A DNA stretch of 64,000 nucleotides, taken from contig MPUH01000165.1 of assembly GCA_001970955.1 (NCBI GenBank), forward strand, positions 1 through 64,000, written 5' to 3'. Origin of the DNA: Stentor coeruleus. Lineage: Eukaryota; Ciliophora; Heterotrichea; Heterotrichida; Stentoridae. Position numbers and translations under genes: made by a program. Under the pieces are notes generated by a model. It was not told where the DNA came from, did not search any database, and worked only from the letters and a program-made list of their open reading frames with translations. This document shows positions 61,741 through 64,000 of the stretch, piece after piece (the first letter of the stretch is position 1; every line of letters begins with the position of its first letter).

Positions 61741-62410
61741 GATTGAGTATAATATATAAAGGTTAGAATATAATATATAAGGGTAAGATTGAAAAATGAT
61801 TGTGTGCAGAAATATTGAGTTGAAGAAAATTAGGATTTGTATAAAGGATTAATAGTTTTTTTATTATTTATTAGGTGATAATTATAATTTATTAGAAAAT
61901 ATCTTGATAAGATGCTTATGTTAGGCTTAGAAAGATTTTTGTTATTTATAAAAATTTTAAAGCCAGGTTTAGAACTTTGAAAATATGAATTGAAGTTATA
62001 TATGTTGTTGTATTTAATAAGGATATATTAAGCCTAAACAATAAATTAGGGTAATTATCATAATTATTAATTAACTGTTTATTGTTTTCTTGATTAACTC
62101 CTATAATAAACTTGTGTAATTCACTAAATAAATTCTTATTTCATAATAAAAAAATTCAATAATTCCACTTTTTAGTCAGCAAATCATATCTAAGTTTTTA
62201 TAACAAAAAATGAGTATAATCTTAACACCTCTCATACAAATTCTATTAAAAAGAAATCAAATAATCCAATCATTATACTCGAACTATATCATCAAACTAA
62301 ATCCTCCAACTAACAAAAAAAATTAAACTCAACAATATTTTAATCATAAATTCTTCATATAATCATAATATCTCATATCTTTACTTATAAAAAAACTATA
62401 CTATACATAA
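61741..62410. other. intergenic between divergent genes
   Basis: G/T-rich at the left (5' flank of the minus-strand receptor), C/A-rich at the right (5' flank of RAB2). No gene seen. Confidence 0.6.
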
Positions 62411-63028
<618 letters not shown>

Positions 63029-64000
63029 ATATTTAATTAGAAGAGTTATAAAATAAAGAAAAAAATTACGAGGAATTTGTTTGTGTTTTGGTTTTTTATC
63101 GAAGAATTCTCTTATGGTTTTCGCTTTGAAAAGTTTTTTAATTATTTTTATATGTGTAAAAACTTAAAAATATTGTGTGTAGATATAAAAAATTAGTTTA
63201 TATAAAAATTAGGATGTAGTTATTTTGTTCTTTTATTGTATTTATGTAAAATAAATCATTTTTTCTGAATACTTTAGTAAGCCGAAACTTTAGCTTATGC
63301 GGAAGAATATTAATGTATTGATCATAATTATGATAAAACAGAGAATTTTATTTTTATATATTAAGTGAAATTGTATTTAAAATATCTTCTGTTTTACATC
63401 AGCCTAGGATAAGCATTTTCCTATCTTCTTTATAAACTATGTATATCTCTGATATGTATAAATAAAAAGTAATATTTACTATTTATTATAAGTACATTTC
63501 ATTAATTTTCAAGCCTATAATTAATTATTTAGATAGACTTGGATGAGAATATTTTAGCAACATATATAAATTTTCAGAAAGATTTCTTTTAAACAGAAAA
63601 ACTAAAGAACCGAAGAAACACAAAAAAATAAAATAGGCATAATTTGGATGAAAAATTTAGATTCACTTCATTCGTTTAAGAATATATAAAAAATGTATTA
63701 AATATAAATAAGACCCAATATGAAATAAATGCATTTTGGTAAATATGTCAATAAAATGAAGTCCTAGATTACATATCGAAGGATACTCAAAATATAAATT
63801 AATCTGCCTTAAGATAGGAAATATAAGTATTTCTATCATCCAAAGCTTGAAAATATTTCACCTGTTGAAAAAAAAAATCCTAAGAAAGAATCAAAAGTGC
63901 CAGGGTTATATAAGATTTCTTTCAGTATAATACCTTCACTATTATAAATAATCTAATTACAAATTACGCTCTAGCCTATAAAATTGTTGTTCAAGTTGAA
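63029..64000. other. ~1-kb region, no confident gene
   Basis: G/T-rich after RAB2, then mixed. Near 63,800-63,960 (+) one frame reads FYHPKLENISPVEKKNPKKE followed by SKVPGLYKISFSIIPS before a stop. This is too short and unplaced to call, but could be part of a gene running out of the window. Confidence 0.4.

Overview
This window is macronuclear-type DNA from a ciliate, most likely a heterotrich close to Stentor. Four observations support this. The sequence is very AT-rich and gene-dense. Eleven of the twelve introns I could decode are exactly 15 nt and the twelfth is 16 nt, with a GTA...AG pattern. Long genes read with the standard code: conserved Trp residues use TGG, TAA and TAG are the usual stops, and TGA is a rare stop. 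The gene content is ciliate-like: tubulin-modifying enzymes, a ciliary microtubule inner protein, a hybrid histidine kinase, class I cyclic-nucleotide phosphodiesterases, and AGC and DYRK kinases. Species assignment is inference.

Layout. 0-12.8 kb is unusually damaged: recognisable DCP2, P5A-ATPase (ATP13A1/Spf1), long-chain acyl-CoA synthetase, B-box/kelch-like and membrane-protein genes all carry frame breaks or in-frame stops, as do two coiled-coil genes and a DHHC palmitoyltransferase; only a small RING protein is clean. 12.9-15.4 kb is a compact co-directional trio, WDR12/Ytm1, SmG and ARFGAP2/3-Glo3. 15.6-23.1 kb is a signalling block: a membrane hybrid histidine kinase with receiver, a membrane phosphodiesterase, a polytopic membrane protein, and an S6K/AKT-like AGC kinase. 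23.2-33.3 kb holds an unrecognised basic protein cut by a gap, an orphan protein, a broken histone H2B, a zinc-ribbon protein, a SHIPPO-like protein, an orphan, MUS81, a coiled-coil protein and a second phosphodiesterase. 34-39 kb holds a TMBIM/Lifeguard protein, an RRM protein with an internal tandem duplication, about 1.8 kb with little intact coding, and a secreted-type TM-RING protein. 39-50.6 kb holds a 1.5k-residue CH/armadillo-like/coiled-coil protein, a coiled-coil protein, a TRFL8-like/zinc-finger protein, a DYRK kinase and an importin-beta tail. 50.8-63 kb holds a SNF2 ATPase, VPS37A (ESCRT-I), a TTLL, CIMIP2/FAM166, a giant receptor with two tandem periplasmic-binding-like domains plus a polytopic membrane region, and RAB2.

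Genes that may work together: the hybrid kinase, two phosphodiesterases and AGC kinase suggest a dense cyclic-nucleotide/phosphorelay neighbourhood. TTLL, CIMIP2 and the CH-domain protein point to cilia and cortical microtubules. VPS37A, RAB2, ARFGAP and the DHHC enzyme belong to membrane traffic.

Assembly caveats. Thirteen single N bases occur, and twelve sit between near-identical direct duplications. These look like unmerged contig overlaps, and some copies differ by synonymous changes, which suggests two haplotypes. Many frame breaks are at homopolymers, so some 'pseudogenes' could be consensus errors. Coding-strand base composition flips predictably around genes: 5' flanks are C/A-rich and 3' flanks G/T-rich.
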